64,000 nucleotides of DNA from Planctomycetota bacterium (GTDB taxonomy: Bacteria; Planctomycetota; B15-G4; SIAN01), in assembly GCA_016795285.1 (NCBI GenBank), contig JAEUIC010000039.1, positions 36,167 to 100,166 on the forward strand, given 5' to 3'. Both the position numbers and the translations under genes were made by a program. Positions 8,855 through 17,402 of this stretch are shown one piece after another (within the stretch, counting starts at the first letter, position 1; every line of letters starts with the position of its first letter). The notes below the pieces were generated by a model, which was given only the letters and a program-made list of their open reading frames with translations, had not been told where the DNA came from and did not search any database.

Positions 8855-10531
8855 TCAGTTCGCGAGCCGCCAGGACGCGAGCGGGACGCGGGTCATCGTC
8901 ACCCGGTCGATCGCGTCGGTCACGCCGTCGCCGCCGACGTCGAAGGCGACCTCGAGCAGCTGCCCGTCGGCGCCGAACTCGCGGGAGACGCGGTAGTCGA
9001 CGTCGCCGTCGGCATCCCAGTCGTCCCGCCGCTCGAGCTCGTTGCCGGCGGCGTCGTCGACGTACGCGAAGGCGTCGGCGTCGTCGACCGTGCCGTCGCC
9101 GTCGAAGTCGCTCTCGCGGCGCAGCAGGCGGCGGCGCGCGTCGACCTCCCGCGTCTCGGTCGAGTCGAACTGGCCGTCGAAGTCGACGTCGGTGCGCGTG
9201 CGGATCGTGTTGCCGGCCGCGTCGTACTCGAAGGCGACGCGGTAGTCGGGGGCGCCGTCGCCGTCGTGGTCGGAGTCGCGGACGAGCAGGTTGCCGGCGG
9301 CGTCGTAGCTCGACCAGTCGGCGAAGTCGAACTGGCCGTCGCCGTCGTTGTCGGAGCGCGACTCGATCGCGTTGCCCGCCGCGTCGAAGACCGTCTGCTC
9401 GACGAAGTCGAAGGCGCCGTCGCCGTCGAAGTCGCGCCGCTGCTCGATGGGGCGCCCCAGCGCGTCGTAGTCGGTCTCGTGCACGACGTCGTCGTACTTG
9501 CCGTCGCCGTCGGCGTCGGTCGCGGAGCGCCAGAGCAGCCCGGTCGAGCCGTATTCGTGCTCGGTCCACGAGTCGGGGCTGCCGTCGCCATCGCTGTCGC
9601 TGGCGGTCTCGCGGACGACGTCGTGGAGGCCGTAGCTGCGGAACTCGGTGCGCTCGGGGAAGCCATCGCCGTCGCCGTCAAGGGCGAACGCCTCGAGGCG
9701 GCCGGCGGCGTCGAAGCTCCACGACTCGATGAGGTCGGGGGTGCCGTCGGCGTCGAAGTCGATCCACTCGACGGCCGGCGCGAAGCGGGCGTCGAGCAGC
9801 AGCTCGCTTCGCTGGTCGGGGAGGCCGTCGGCGTCGCCGTCGCGCTCGAGCCGCGTCTGCAGCCACGCCTGCGGCACGAGGCCGAGCTCGGCGCAGTGGA
9901 GCTCGAGCGCGCGCCAGCCCGGGAACTCGCCGGCATGCGCGACCAGCCCGGCGTGGAAGGCGTCGTAGCGCCGCGCGCGGAACGGGTAGGAGCGCTGGAA
10001 CCGTTCGCTCGCCATGCGGAAGTCGAGCGTCGCGGCTGCGAAGCGGGCCGCGAGGCCGGGGGCGAGCGCGACGCCGTTGGCCGGATCGCGATCGGCGTCG
10101 AAGGCGAAGAGGAAGGCGAGCAGGTTGACCGCCTCGTACTGCCGCAGCACGTCGGGCGCCGGCGGCCGGTAGCTCTCCTCGTTGCGGAAGCGATCGATCT
10201 CGCGCGCGGCGAGCGGCGGCTCGGCGCCGGGCACCAGCGCGAAGGCGTCGAGCTCCGGCGCCGCCGGCACGCTCGCGCCGAGCGGCGTCGCGCCGATCGC
10301 GAAGGTGATCGACTCGCCGGCGCGATAGCGGAACGAGCCGTCGCTGCCGGTGACCCCCGACTCCGTCGGCGTCGAGTAGGGCAGCCCGGCGACGACCGGC
10401 GCGACGAACCGGCCGACGCGCAGCGTGCGGATCGACGAGCTGCCCGAGCCGCCGCCTCCGCCGCATCCGGCGGCGAGCAGCGCGAGCAGGGCGACTGGTG
10501 CGATGGGTGCGACTGGGGCGAGCGGGCGCAT
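8855..10531 (-). CDS. Lipoprotein with YD/RHS-like and DxDGD calcium-site repeats
   Basis: The 558-residue product has a lipobox LAAGC (Cys23) followed by a poly-Gly linker. A short beta domain follows, with GLPYSTPTESGVT and FRYRAGESITF, a pattern I know from the N-terminal part of bacterial lipoproteins. A helical middle follows. From about residue 245 there are roughly ten repeats of about 28 residues. Each pairs a calcium-binding-like loop (such as DFDGDGAFDFVE) with a YD/RHS-like turn (such as YDALGRP or FDAAGN). It is probably anchored at the cell surface. A close paralogue lies 50 bp upstream on the same strand (10581-12248), so this looks like a tandem duplication. Confidence 0.8.
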   Translation of the reverse strand: MRPLAPVAPIAPVALLALLAAGCGGGGGSGSSSIRTLRVGRFVAPVVAGLPYSTPTESGVTGSDGSFRYRAGESITFAIGATPLGASVPAAPELDAFALVPGAEPPLAAREIDRFRNEESYRPPAPDVLRQYEAVNLLAFLFAFDADRDPANGVALAPGLAARFAAATLDFRMASERFQRSYPFRARRYDAFHAGLVAHAGEFPGWRALELHCAELGLVPQAWLQTRLERDGDADGLPDQRSELLLDARFAPAVEWIDFDADGTPDLIESWSFDAAGRLEAFALDGDGDGFPERTEFRSYGLHDVVRETASDSDGDGSPDSWTEHEYGSTGLLWRSATDADGDGKYDDVVHETDYDALGRPIEQRRDFDGDGAFDFVEQTVFDAAGNAIESRSDNDGDGQFDFADWSSYDAAGNLLVRDSDHDGDGAPDYRVAFEYDAAGNTIRTRTDVDFDGQFDSTETREVDARRRLLRRESDFDGDGTVDDADAFAYVDDAAGNELERRDDWDADGDVDYRVSREFGADGQLLEVAFDVGGDGVTDAIDRVTMTRVPLASWRLAN

Positions 10532-10580
10532 GGCGAGGTTCCGCGAGAGACCGGGTCGGGGGCGAGCGAGGCGCGCCGCT

Positions 10581-12248
10581 TCAGTCGCCGACCGTCAGCG
10601 CCAGCAGCGAGGTGCGCGTCTGCACCTCGTTGGCGTAGGAGTCGGTGATGCCGTCGCCGTTCACGTCCCAGATCGTGGCCAGCCGCTGCCCGTCGGCGCC
10701 CCACGTCTGCCGGTAGGAGTAGTTGGTGGTGCCGTCGTCGCCGTAGTCGTCGCGCCGCTCGACCTCGCGCCCCTCGACGTCGTCGACGTACTGGAACGAC
10801 GCGGTGTCTTCGATCGAGCCGTCGGCGCCGTTGTCCTGCGCGTAGCGACGGACGCGGTGGAGCTCGTCGTACTCGCGCGTGACGATCAGGTCGTCGTCGT
10901 TGTCGACGTTGTAGTCGTAGCGCTCGAGGACCAGGTTGCCGGCGCCGTCCCAGGCGAGCCGGCGCACCGAGTCGTCGTCGCCGTCGCCGTCGAAGTCGAT
11001 CGCCTCGACCCACGGGTTGCCGAACGCGTCGTTCTCGAAGCGGCGGACGAAGTCGGGCGTGCCGTCGCCGTCCTCGTCCTCGCTCGTCTCGATCACGAAG
11101 CCGTTCGCGTCGTGCTTCGAGGCGGTGGTCGACTCGGGCGTGCCGTCGCCGTCCTCGTCGCGCACGACCAGGACCAGGCGACCGCCCGCGTCGTACTGCC
11201 GCTCCTCCGATTCGTCGATCGAGCCGTCGCCGGTGCGGTCGGTGTCGAGCCCGACCAGGTTGCCGACCGCGTCGTAGCGGTAGCTCACCACCCGGTCGGC
11301 GATGAAGTCGCCGTCCGAGTCGTACTCGGAGCGCTCGAGGCGGCCGTGCAGGTCGAAGGTGAAGAGGTTCGAGGAGTCGACGCCGCCGTCGCCGTCGTCG
11401 TCGTACTCGGTCGCGAGCAAGCGCCCGTCGTCGTCGACCAGCCAGTGGGAGGCCGTGTCGTACGAGCCGTCCGCGTCGAAGTCCCAGCGGATCAGGTCGG
11501 GGATCCCGCGCGAGTCGAGCAGCGTGTCGCTCCAGCTGTCGAGGTTGCCGTCGTTGTCCCAGTCGACCTCCGAATGGGTGGTGAGCCACGCCTGCGGCTC
11601 GACGCCCATGCTCGCGAAGATCCGGTCGAGCACCGGCCACGGATCGCGGATGCGCGCGTCGAGGATGCGGCCGGCGTCGAACGCGCGGTAGACCGCCGCG
11701 CGCAGCGGGAAGCCGCGCTGGAAGCGGAGGCTCGCCTGGCGCAGGTCGAGCGCGGTCCCGCCCAGCACGGTGTCGAGGTTCGGCGCGAGCGTGACCCCGT
11801 TGGCGCTCTCCTTGTCGGCGTCGAGCGCGTCGAGCAGCACCAGCACGTTCACTGCCTCGAACGCATCGAGCAGGTCGGGAGCCGGCTGCGCCATCGCCCC
11901 CTCCTGGCGGAAGCGCGCCAGCTCGGCGACCTTCACCGGCAGCGTCGCGCCCGGCACCAGCGCGATCACGCTCAGCTCGGCCGCGCCGCGCGTCGGCCGG
12001 CCGATCGGCGTGCCGCCGAGCTTGAAGGTGACCTGCTCGCCGGCGCGGTAATGGAAGGTGCCGTCGGCGGCGGTGACGCCGGAGTGCGTGGGCGTCGAGT
12101 AGGGAAGCCCGCCCACCAGCGGCTCGATCAGGCGGCCCGCCTGCAGCGCGCCGACGGTGGCGGGGCCGCCCGACGAGCTGCCGCTCGGGCAGGCGATCGG
12201 CAACAGGGCGGCCAACAACAGGGGCAGGCGGACGAGCGGCGTGCGCAT
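10581..12248 (-). CDS. Paralogous lipoprotein with YD/RHS-like and DxDGD repeats
   Basis: The 555-residue product has the same plan as the gene at 8855. It has a lipoprotein signal (LLPIAC, Cys20; the Pro three residues before Cys is atypical), a beta domain with GLPYSTPTHSGVT and FHYRAGEQVTF, a helical middle, then repeats combining DxDGD loops with turns such as YDAVGN and YDAGGRL. The open frame extends to 12341. The ATG at 12248 is preferred because it directly precedes the hydrophobic signal and has a GAGG 6-7 bases upstream. It is divergent from the ECF sigma gene at 12402, so the two share a 153-bp upstream region, and sigma-dependent expression is possible but untested. Confidence 0.78.
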   Translation of the reverse strand: MRTPLVRLPLLLAALLPIACPSGSSSGGPATVGALQAGRLIEPLVGGLPYSTPTHSGVTAADGTFHYRAGEQVTFKLGGTPIGRPTRGAAELSVIALVPGATLPVKVAELARFRQEGAMAQPAPDLLDAFEAVNVLVLLDALDADKESANGVTLAPNLDTVLGGTALDLRQASLRFQRGFPLRAAVYRAFDAGRILDARIRDPWPVLDRIFASMGVEPQAWLTTHSEVDWDNDGNLDSWSDTLLDSRGIPDLIRWDFDADGSYDTASHWLVDDDGRLLATEYDDDGDGGVDSSNLFTFDLHGRLERSEYDSDGDFIADRVVSYRYDAVGNLVGLDTDRTGDGSIDESEERQYDAGGRLVLVVRDEDGDGTPESTTASKHDANGFVIETSEDEDGDGTPDFVRRFENDAFGNPWVEAIDFDGDGDDDSVRRLAWDGAGNLVLERYDYNVDNDDDLIVTREYDELHRVRRYAQDNGADGSIEDTASFQYVDDVEGREVERRDDYGDDGTTNYSYRQTWGADGQRLATIWDVNGDGITDSYANEVQTRTSLLALTVGD

Positions 12249-12401
12249 GGCAACCTCGCAGGAGGGGCGCGCCCGGGGGGGAGCGCGGGGTCGGACGCCG
12301 CCGCGGCGGCATCCACCACTCCTTGTCGCCTGCACTCCCATTCCTTACAGCTCTCGTCGCGACGCTCGTCGCGTCGCCCATCGCCGCCAAGGACGCGCCT
12401 G
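12249..12401. promoter_or_regulatory. Shared upstream region of divergent lipoprotein and ECF sigma genes
   Basis: These 153 bp separate the starts of the minus-strand lipoprotein gene and the plus-strand sigma gene. Promoters for both must lie here or inside the flanking genes. I see no convincing -35/-10 pair, and G-rich runs near 12275-12295 make matching unreliable. The assignment rests on gene arrangement only. Confidence 0.4.
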
Positions 12402-12983
12402 GTGCAGCCGACCAATTCGGTCCTCCTCGCCGGCCTCGCCGACCCCGCCAACGCGGCGGTCTGGAGCGAGTTCGACGGCCGCTTCCGGCCGCTGCTGGTC
12501 GCCTTCGCGGAACGGCTGCGCTTCGGCTCGTCCGACGCCGACGAGCTGGCGCAGCGGGTGCTGGTCCGCTTCGCCGAGGAGTACCGCGCCGGTCGCTACG
12601 AGCGCGGGCGCGGCCGCCTGCGCAGCTGGCTGTTCGGCATCGCCCGCATGTGCGCCGCCGAGCAGCGACGCGAACAGGCGCGCTTCCGCGCGGCGCGCGG
12701 CGAGTCGGCGCTCGACGCGCTCCCCGACGACACCGACGCCGAGCCCTTCTTCGAGCAGGAGTGGCGCCGCGCCATGGTGCGCGCCGCCTTCGCCGAGCTG
12801 CGCTCGGCCACGCGCAGCGACGAGCGGACGGTGCGCGTCGTCGAACTGCTCGCGCTCGAACAGCGGCCGGTGGAGGAGGTGGCCGCCACGCTCGGCATGA
12901 GCGTCGGCGCGGTCTACACGGCGAAGCACCGCGGGCTGGCGCGGCTGCGGACGATCCTCGAGCGGCTCGAGGACGAGGCGTGA
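12402..12983 (+). CDS. ECF-type RNA polymerase sigma factor
   Basis: The 193-residue product has sigma region 2 at about residues 10-80 (with DELAQRVLVRFAEEY and RLRSWLFGIARMCAAEQRR) and region 4 near the C-terminus, whose helix-turn-helix includes VEEVAATLGMSVGAVYTAKHR. It should direct RNA polymerase to a small regulon. The GTG at 12402 is chosen as start because AAGGA lies 8 bases upstream and the conserved fold begins soon after; the frame itself is open far upstream. Its TGA overlaps the GTG of the kinase gene by 4 bases. That coupling, plus the kinase's zinc motif, suggests the kinase controls this sigma factor. Confidence 0.85.
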   Translation: MQPTNSVLLAGLADPANAAVWSEFDGRFRPLLVAFAERLRFGSSDADELAQRVLVRFAEEYRAGRYERGRGRLRSWLFGIARMCAAEQRREQARFRAARGESALDALPDDTDAEPFFEQEWRRAMVRAAFAELRSATRSDERTVRVVELLALEQRPVEEVAATLGMSVGAVYTAKHRGLARLRTILERLEDEA

Positions 12984-15900
12984 GCGGCGCTCCGGTCGGT
13001 TGCCCGCCGTTCGAGGCGCTGGCCGCGGCGGCCGGGCGGCGCGAGGAGTCGCCGCAGCGAGCCGCGCTGGCTCCCCATCTGGCGGCGTGCGCCGAGTGCC
13101 GCGACCGCTTCGCGCAGCTCTGCGCCGACGAGCAGCTGCTGATCGAGACCGCCGACGCGCTCGCTCCGGATGCGCCGAGCTGCGCCGAGCCGCCGCCGAT
13201 CGTCGACGGCTACCGGCTGCTCGGCGAGTCGCGGCGCGGCGGGCAGGGGATCGTCTTCGCGGCGCTGCAGCTGGCGACCGGGCGCAAGGTGGCGTTGAAG
13301 GTGCTTCTCGACGGCGCGCTGGCGTCGCCGCGCCAGCAGCTGCGCTTCGAACGCGAGGTCAACGCCGTCGTCGGACTGCGCCATCCCCACATCGTCACGG
13401 TGTTCGACGGCGGGACGACGCGCGACGGGCGGCGCTTCTTCGCGATGGAGTGGGTCGACGGCGTCACGCTCGACCGCTTCGCCGCGCAACGGCGCGCCGC
13501 CGGCTTCGCGTCGCGCGAGGCGGTCGCCTTCTTCCAGAAGCTGGTCGACGCGATCCACCACGCCCATCAGCGCGGCGTGCTCCATCGCGACCTGAAGCCG
13601 GGCAACGTGCTGGTCGACGCCGCCGGCGAGCCGCGCGTGGTCGACTTCGGCCTCGCCAAGGTGATCGAACCCGACGCGGAGAAGGAGGGGCGCGCCGCCG
13701 CCGCGACGATGACGCGGCCGGGCTGGTTCGTCGGCACGCTCGCCTACGCGGCGCCCGAGCAATTGCGCGGCGCCGGCGACGCGGTCGACGCGCGCGCCGA
13801 CCTCTTCGCGCTCGGCGTGCTGCTGCACGAACTCTTGCTCGGCGCGCCGCCCTTCCAGGGCGACGGCTCGCTGGCCGGCACGATCCGCGCCGTGCTGGAG
13901 CAGGAACCGGAGTTCCCGCGTCGCTTCGACGACGAGCTCGCCGCGATCGTCCGCAAGGCGCTCGCGAAGGAGCCGGCCGCGCGCTACCAGACGGCGCTCG
14001 ACCTCGCGCGCGACCTCGAGCGGTGGCGCGTGGGCGAGGCGGTCGAGGCGAAGCGCGGACGCTTCGGCTACGCGGCGCGCGCCTTCGTGCGCCGCCACCG
14101 TTGGCGCGTCGCCGCGGCGGCGCTCGTGTTGCTCGCGCTGCTCGGCGCTGGCCTCTTCTCGGCGCTCTCGTGGCAGCGCGCGGTGCGCGATGCGGCGAAG
14201 CGCGAGCGGATCGACGGCTTCGTGCAGCGGATGTTCTCGGCGCTCGATCCGGAGCATGCGCGCGGCCGCGTCGTGCCGGTGAGCGAGCTGCTCGCCGCGG
14301 CCGCCGCCGAGATCGAGCGCGCGCCGATCGACGACCCCGAGGTCGAGGCGGAGCTGCGCGAGACGATCGGCCGCGCCTGCGCCAGCGTCGGCGCCGCCGA
14401 CGACGCGGTGCGCCACTTCGAGCGGGCGCTGGCGCTGCGCGGCGGCCTGCCGCCGTCGGGCGAGCCGCTGCCGGACGTGGTGGACGACCTCGCGGTGGCC
14501 TGCTACGGATCGGGCGACATCGCGCGCGCGACCACGCTGGCGACCGCCTGGCTCGCCCATGTCGAGCGCCGCACGCCGCACGATGCGGCGACGCTGGCGA
14601 CGGCGCGCAAGAACTTGGCGCAGACGCACGTGGTGCGTGGTGACTTCGCGAAGGCGCAACCGCTGCTGGAGGATGCGCTCGCGACCTGGCGCGCGATCGC
14701 CGTCTCCGATGAGGCGCTGCGCTCGCTGGTCGAGCTGGCGCGGATCGCGTTGCTGCGCGGTCGCTTCGAGGAGGCGCAGGCGCGCATCGAAGAGGCGCGC
14801 GCGGTGAGCGTGGCGTCTGGCTCGCCGACGCTGCAGAAGGTGGGGGAGCTCGCCGTCGTCGCCGGCGAACTCGCCGAGGCGCGCGGCGACCTCGCCGCCG
14901 CGAGTGCCGACTACGACGAGGCGTGCCGCGCTTGGACGACGCTCTACGGCGCGGAGAGCCTGCTGGCGCTCGGCGCGCGCGTGGAGCGGCTCCTCGCGAT
15001 CTCCGGCAGCCGCGGGCCGGCGGCGGTCGCCGAGGAGCGCGCGGCGCTGCTCGCGCGGCTGCCCGACCTCTCGGCGCGGCGCGACGTGACGGCGGCGCGA
15101 CTGCAGGCGGGGCTCGGCGCGCTCGCGCTGCGGGCGGGCGATCTCGGCGAGGCGCGCGCGCGCATCGAGGCGTCGCTCGCGCTCTACGAGGCGCTCGCCG
15201 GGGGCGAGTCGGCGAGCGTCGCGGCGCAGCGTTCGAACCTCGCCTCCGTGCTGCGCGCGAGCGGGCAGCCGCGCGCCGGCCTCGCGGCCGTGCGCCTCGC
15301 TGGCGAGGAGCTGCGCGGACTGGCGGCGGCCGGCGCGGGCGAGCTGCCGCTGGCGGCGGCGCAGCTGGAGCGGGCGTGGTGCGCGGTCGAGTGCGGCGAA
15401 CTCGAGGAGGCGGAGGAGGCGGCGCGCGCGGCGCTCGAGGTGCGCGAGGCGTGGTGGCCGGCGGACGACGCGCGTTGCCGAGCGGCGCGCGTGGCGCTGG
15501 CGTTCGTGCTGCAGCGGCGCGGAACGCTCGACGAGGCGGAGGAGCTCCTCGCCGAGTGCCTGCCGCCGCCGATCGAGGCCGACGACGTCGAGGTGGCGCG
15601 CGCGTCGCGGGTCGCCGCCCAAGTGGCCCGCGCGCGCGGCGACTTCGCGGCGGCCGATGTCCGCTTCCGCGCGGCGCTCGAGCGGCTCGAGCGGGGCTTC
15701 GGCGCCGAGTCGCTCGACCTTGCGATGGCGCAGGACGAGTACGGCTGGTTCCTGATCGAGCGGCGACGGCTCGACGAGGCGGGCGTCCAGCTCGCCGCGG
15801 CGCTCGCGACGCGCGCGCGGCGCCTCGCGCCCGACCATCCGCTGCTCGGCTGGAGCCGCAACAACGTCGGCGTCTGGCGCTTCTTCCGCGGCGAGCTCGA

Positions 15901-16192
15901 CGCGGCGCAGGAGGAGTTCGAGGCGGCGGTCGCGATCGGCCGGCGCGGAGCCGAGCCTGCCGATCCGGCGCTCGGCACCTGGATCGGCAACCTCGCAGTG
16001 TTGCTCCACCAGCGCGGCGACTCCGCGGCGGCCGAGCCGCTGCTGATCGAGGCGCGGCAACTCCTGGTGGCGGCGCGCGGCGAAGCGGACCTCGAAGCGC
16101 GTCGCCTCGCCGGGACGCTGGCCGATCTTCACCGCAAGCGCGGGGATCTCGCGCGCGCCGCCGAGTTCGACGCGCTCGCCGCGGAGCGGTGA
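12980..16192 (+). CDS. Ser/Thr protein kinase with zinc anti-sigma motif and TPR region
   Basis: The 1070-residue product starts with an HxxxCxxC motif (His33, Cys37, Cys40), the signature of zinc-binding anti-sigma domains. A Hanks-type kinase domain follows at about residues 75-355, with glycine-rich loop GESRRGGQGIV, Lys in VALKVLL, catalytic HRDLKPGNVLVD, DFGLAKV and AYAAPEQL. A single membrane helix (about residues 374-394) precedes roughly 670 residues of Ala/Arg/Glu-rich TPR-like helices. The kinase should face the cytoplasm and the TPR part the periplasm. The GTG start overlaps the sigma gene's stop. The motifs make kinase activity likely; control of the sigma factor is inferred. Confidence 0.88.
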   Translation: MSGAPVGCPPFEALAAAAGRREESPQRAALAPHLAACAECRDRFAQLCADEQLLIETADALAPDAPSCAEPPPIVDGYRLLGESRRGGQGIVFAALQLATGRKVALKVLLDGALASPRQQLRFEREVNAVVGLRHPHIVTVFDGGTTRDGRRFFAMEWVDGVTLDRFAAQRRAAGFASREAVAFFQKLVDAIHHAHQRGVLHRDLKPGNVLVDAAGEPRVVDFGLAKVIEPDAEKEGRAAAATMTRPGWFVGTLAYAAPEQLRGAGDAVDARADLFALGVLLHELLLGAPPFQGDGSLAGTIRAVLEQEPEFPRRFDDELAAIVRKALAKEPAARYQTALDLARDLERWRVGEAVEAKRGRFGYAARAFVRRHRWRVAAAALVLLALLGAGLFSALSWQRAVRDAAKRERIDGFVQRMFSALDPEHARGRVVPVSELLAAAAAEIERAPIDDPEVEAELRETIGRACASVGAADDAVRHFERALALRGGLPPSGEPLPDVVDDLAVACYGSGDIARATTLATAWLAHVERRTPHDAATLATARKNLAQTHVVRGDFAKAQPLLEDALATWRAIAVSDEALRSLVELARIALLRGRFEEAQARIEEARAVSVASGSPTLQKVGELAVVAGELAEARGDLAAASADYDEACRAWTTLYGAESLLALGARVERLLAISGSRGPAAVAEERAALLARLPDLSARRDVTAARLQAGLGALALRAGDLGEARARIEASLALYEALAGGESASVAAQRSNLASVLRASGQPRAGLAAVRLAGEELRGLAAAGAGELPLAAAQLERAWCAVECGELEEAEEAARAALEVREAWWPADDARCRAARVALAFVLQRRGTLDEAEELLAECLPPPIEADDVEVARASRVAAQVARARGDFAAADVRFRAALERLERGFGAESLDLAMAQDEYGWFLIERRRLDEAGVQLAAALATRARRLAPDHPLLGWSRNNVGVWRFFRGELDAAQEEFEAAVAIGRRGAEPADPALGTWIGNLAVLLHQRGDSAAAEPLLIEARQLLVAARGEADLEARRLAGTLADLHRKRGDLARAAEFDALAAER

Positions 16193-16204
16193 GACGGCGC
16201 GTTG

Positions 16205-16238
16205 ACCGCGGTCACCGTCGACCGGCGATCGCCGCGGT
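16205..16238. terminator. Possible bidirectional hairpin between convergent genes
   Basis: ACCGCGG (16205-16211) and CCGCGGT (16232-16238) can pair around a 20-base loop, directly before the stop codon of the minus-strand Rpn gene and 12 bp after the kinase stop. No T-run follows on either side, so intrinsic termination is doubtful. Confidence 0.35.
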
Positions 16239-17222
16239 TCAGCGGGCGAAGAGCTCCGCGAAGGAGCGCGCGGAGAGGAGCCGCTGCAGCGCCCTCTCGA
16301 GCGCGGCGTCGTCGGCCGAGTCGATGGTCGCCTCGTCGCTCTGGCTCAGTGCGCCGAAGCGCTGGCTCGCCAGCTGCCGCACGATCTGCCGCCGCGCCGC
16401 GCGAGCGCCGTCGGCCGCGCCCTCCTGCCGCGCCTCCTCGGCCCAGCTCACCACCTTCCGTTCCATGAGGTCGACTCCCTGCGCCTCGGCTCGGCGCGCC
16501 AGCTCGCGCAGCTCCGGTCGCTTGCGCAGCTCGAAAAGATAGCGCAGCACCAGCTCGACGCTCGGCCGCCCCGTCTCGCTGCAGCGCGCCTCGAACCAGA
16601 GGCGCGCCAGCAGCCCCAGTTGCCGCTCGAACTCCGTGTCGTCGCGCGTGCTGCGCAGCGCGACCATCGCCAGCCGCGCCACCGCGCCCATCGCCCGAGC
16701 AGCCAGCGCCGCCGGCTCGTGCCCGCTCCAGTCGTCGACGAAGAGCTCGAAGTCGAGGTGGTGTCGCAGCAGCGCGCGCCGTGCGTCCTGCGCCTCGTCG
16801 CCCCACTCGAGCAGCTCGCGGAACGTGCGCGGCGCCGTCCACTCGCCGCTGCCGTGATGGACGACGACCGGGACGATCGGCGGCAGGCGCTTCGCTTCGG
16901 GATGGACGCGCCGCCACTGCTCCCAGATCCGCAGCTGGTAGCCGAGCAGCCGCAGCGCCATCCACGGATCGTTCCCGCTCTGATGCTCGACCAGCACCAG
17001 CAGCAGCGCCGATCCGCCGCCGCGGAGCTTCGCCTCGAACAGCAGATCGGCGTGGCGCTCCGCGAGGCACGCGTCGACGAACGTCGCCGGCAGCGGCTCG
17101 AGCGTCGCGCAATCGATGCACGCAAGCAGCTCCGGCGGCAACACGCAGGCGAGCTCCGCCGCTGCATGCTCCGGCTGCCCGAAGATCCCGCGGAAGAGGG
17201 CGTCGTGCGGCGTCGGTTCCAT
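16239..17222 (-). CDS. Rpn-family PD-(D/E)XK nuclease (recombination-promoting, transposase_31-like)
   Basis: The 327-residue product begins with PHDALFRGIFGQPEHA, the usual opening of Rpn proteins. The restriction-enzyme-like core shows Asp59 in HADLLFEAKL and the VEHQS motif (Glu79, Gln81), which fits a metal-dependent D...E-x-Q site. The C-terminal third is helical and Arg/Glu-rich, with EARQEGAADGARAARRQIV, as in the DUF4351-like tails of the family. RpnA-type proteins cut DNA and stimulate RecA-independent recombination in E. coli; here that activity is inferred by family. It is convergent with the kinase gene and divergent from the DUF1501 gene. The frame looks intact. Confidence 0.82.
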   Translation of the reverse strand: MEPTPHDALFRGIFGQPEHAAAELACVLPPELLACIDCATLEPLPATFVDACLAERHADLLFEAKLRGGGSALLLVLVEHQSGNDPWMALRLLGYQLRIWEQWRRVHPEAKRLPPIVPVVVHHGSGEWTAPRTFRELLEWGDEAQDARRALLRHHLDFELFVDDWSGHEPAALAARAMGAVARLAMVALRSTRDDTEFERQLGLLARLWFEARCSETGRPSVELVLRYLFELRKRPELRELARRAEAQGVDLMERKVVSWAEEARQEGAADGARAARRQIVRQLASQRFGALSQSDEATIDSADDAALERALQRLLSARSFAELFAR

Positions 17223-17402
17223 GTCGAGCAGGACGACGCGTCGACGCGGCGGTGACAGTGGCGCGGTGACGGTGGCGCGCGGCGGCGATGCGCGCCGCCG
17301 TGCGGGAAGCCCCGATCTGCCGCATCCACGCCGCGCGCGCTACTTTCCTGCGCTCCCTCGCAACGCCGCGGCTCGCGGCTCGCCGGTCGCAGGAGTTCCC
17401 GC

